From positions 1-7,909 of the forward strand of contig JAQDNC010000024.1 of assembly GCA_027660625.1 (NCBI GenBank): a stretch of DNA of 7,909 nt, read 5' to 3'. A program made the position numbers and the translations under genes. Positions 7,238-7,909 of the stretch are shown here, piece by piece (the stretch's first letter is position 1; each line of letters starts with the position of its first letter). This stretch comes from Coriobacteriaceae bacterium AM100-PB1-1D-6A. GTDB taxonomy: Bacteria > Actinomycetota > Coriobacteriia > Coriobacteriales > Coriobacteriaceae. Under the pieces are notes generated by a model that was given only the letters and a program-made list of their open reading frames with translations, was not told the DNA's origin and searched no databases.

Positions 7238-7909
7238 CTAATTTAATTGATAAAGTCTTGTCAGAATCCTACGTATTTTAACTCCGTAAGAAACATCACT
7301 CGCCCATGTGCCGCTCAGATTTTCGACAAAGGGGGCAGTGCCTCTCTTAACAAGATGAAAACGCGGGTCAATACATTGGTTAACCAGCTCACCAGTGCCT
7401 GAATATGCTTTAAGGTGTTGCACTTGTGCCCTTATCCCCATTCGAACCGATTCGGAACCATAACCATTAAAAGACGCCCCACAAACACCTGAATCAAGAG
7501 CGCCGATACCTGCAAAATTACACTGTTCTGGGGAAACCTGCCCTCCAAATTTAAGCCAACCAGTTTCAACCATTGATTGTGCAAAAACAACGTCGGGATT
7601 TATCCCTTCCGCAAGAGCCTCTTCATAGATCAGCTTGCAAAACTGTTCAATATCAGATGCACCGTATTTGGAATATATGGATGAAGGGAAATCGGACATC
7701 TCTGTAAACAAAACGGCCATTTTCGCTGGATTTGAATTTGAAGAAGAGACTATCGGAAAACGAGAGCCATTAAAATACAACTGTTCACTTTTTAAAGAGC
7801 ATGTAAACGTATCAAACGTTCCCCATAACTTAATCGAATATATTCCAGCATCGCCGAAGTCGGCGGCGGCGGGCACCTCGGCGGCCCAGGAGCCGTCGGA
7901 GCCCCTCGC
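7238..7909 (-). CDS. Modular cell-wall glucosaminidase, C-terminal part (5' end outside window)
   Basis: The frame stays open to the window edge, so about 223 C-terminal residues of a longer, probably exported protein are seen. The GTG at 7876 is not needed as a start, because eleven upstream in-frame codons remain open. The first visible stretch ([15 protein letters not shown] then [13 protein letters not shown]) resembles a GBS Bsp-like repeat, a module common in surface hydrolases of streptococci and Coriobacteriia. The rest, from about [14 protein letters not shown] to the TAG stop, is a glucosaminidase domain (Glyco_hydro_73 family). Its [13 protein letters not shown] contains the probable catalytic Glu, and it is followed by [24 protein letters not shown] and [14 protein letters not shown]. 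It should cleave N-acetylglucosaminyl bonds in peptidoglycan. Codons at the 5' edge are very GC-rich and change abruptly to AT-rich near 7852, inside the gene. Whether it shares an operon with gmd, 34 bases downstream, is inferred from spacing only. Confidence 0.85.
   Translation of the reverse strand, partial: ARGSDGSWAAEVPAAADFGDAGIYSIKLWGTFDTFTCSLKSEQLYFNGSRFPIVSSSNSNPAKMAVLFTEMSDFPSSIYSKYGASDIEQFCKLIYEEALAEGINPDVVFAQSMVETGWLKFGGQVSPEQCNFAGIGALDSGVCGASFNGYGSESVRMGIRAQVQHLKAYSGTGELVNQCIDPRFHLVKRGTAPFVENLSGTWASDVSYGVKIRRILTRLYQLN

Noticed and set aside
7204..7260. Promoter for gmd in the 34-base gap and the end of the glucosaminidase gene
   Set aside because: The region is AT-rich and TTATCA/TTTAAAT-like hexamers can be picked out on the minus strand, but the match is weak and expected by chance in such composition.

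Overview
The window is one co-directional minus-strand gene cluster for building a deoxyhexose-containing surface polysaccharide. In transcription order (right to left) it holds: the 3' part of a modular cell-wall glucosaminidase (7909-7238), GDP-mannose 4,6-dehydratase (gmd), a GDP-4-keto-6-deoxy-mannose reductase-like SDR (rmd-like), a GT4 glycosyltransferase, a Wzx-type flippase, a mannose-1-phosphate guanylyltransferase (manC) and a phosphomannomutase (manB-type). Intergenic gaps run from a 1-base overlap to about 80 bases. I see no terminator or convincing internal promoter, so an operon-like unit is likely.

The four sugar-nucleotide genes form a connected pathway. Mannose-6-P becomes mannose-1-P (manB), then GDP-mannose (manC), then GDP-4-keto-6-deoxy-D-mannose (gmd), then a reduced GDP-6-deoxyhexose (the SDR). 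GDP-D-rhamnose is the most likely end product. The GT4 enzyme and the flippase would use it to assemble and export a lipid-linked glycan. No polymerase, priming transferase, chain-length regulator or second glycosyltransferase is present, so the rest of the system must lie elsewhere.

Composition is striking. The cluster is AT-leaning, while both edges are GC-rich: 42 of 49 bases are G/C at 7861-7909, and 18 of 25 at 1-25. This suggests a high-GC host carrying a lower-GC, horizontally exchanged glycan island. The right-hand switch falls inside the glucosaminidase gene. A module resembling the GBS Bsp-like repeat next to a C-terminal glucosaminidase domain, plus a high-GC background, points to an actinobacterium of the Coriobacteriia (Collinsella/Olsenella/Atopobium type). 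That is inference, not proof.

At the far left, the first 28 bases can be read as the GC-rich 3' end of a convergent plus-strand gene. No RNA genes, mobile elements, CRISPR arrays or long repeats were seen.
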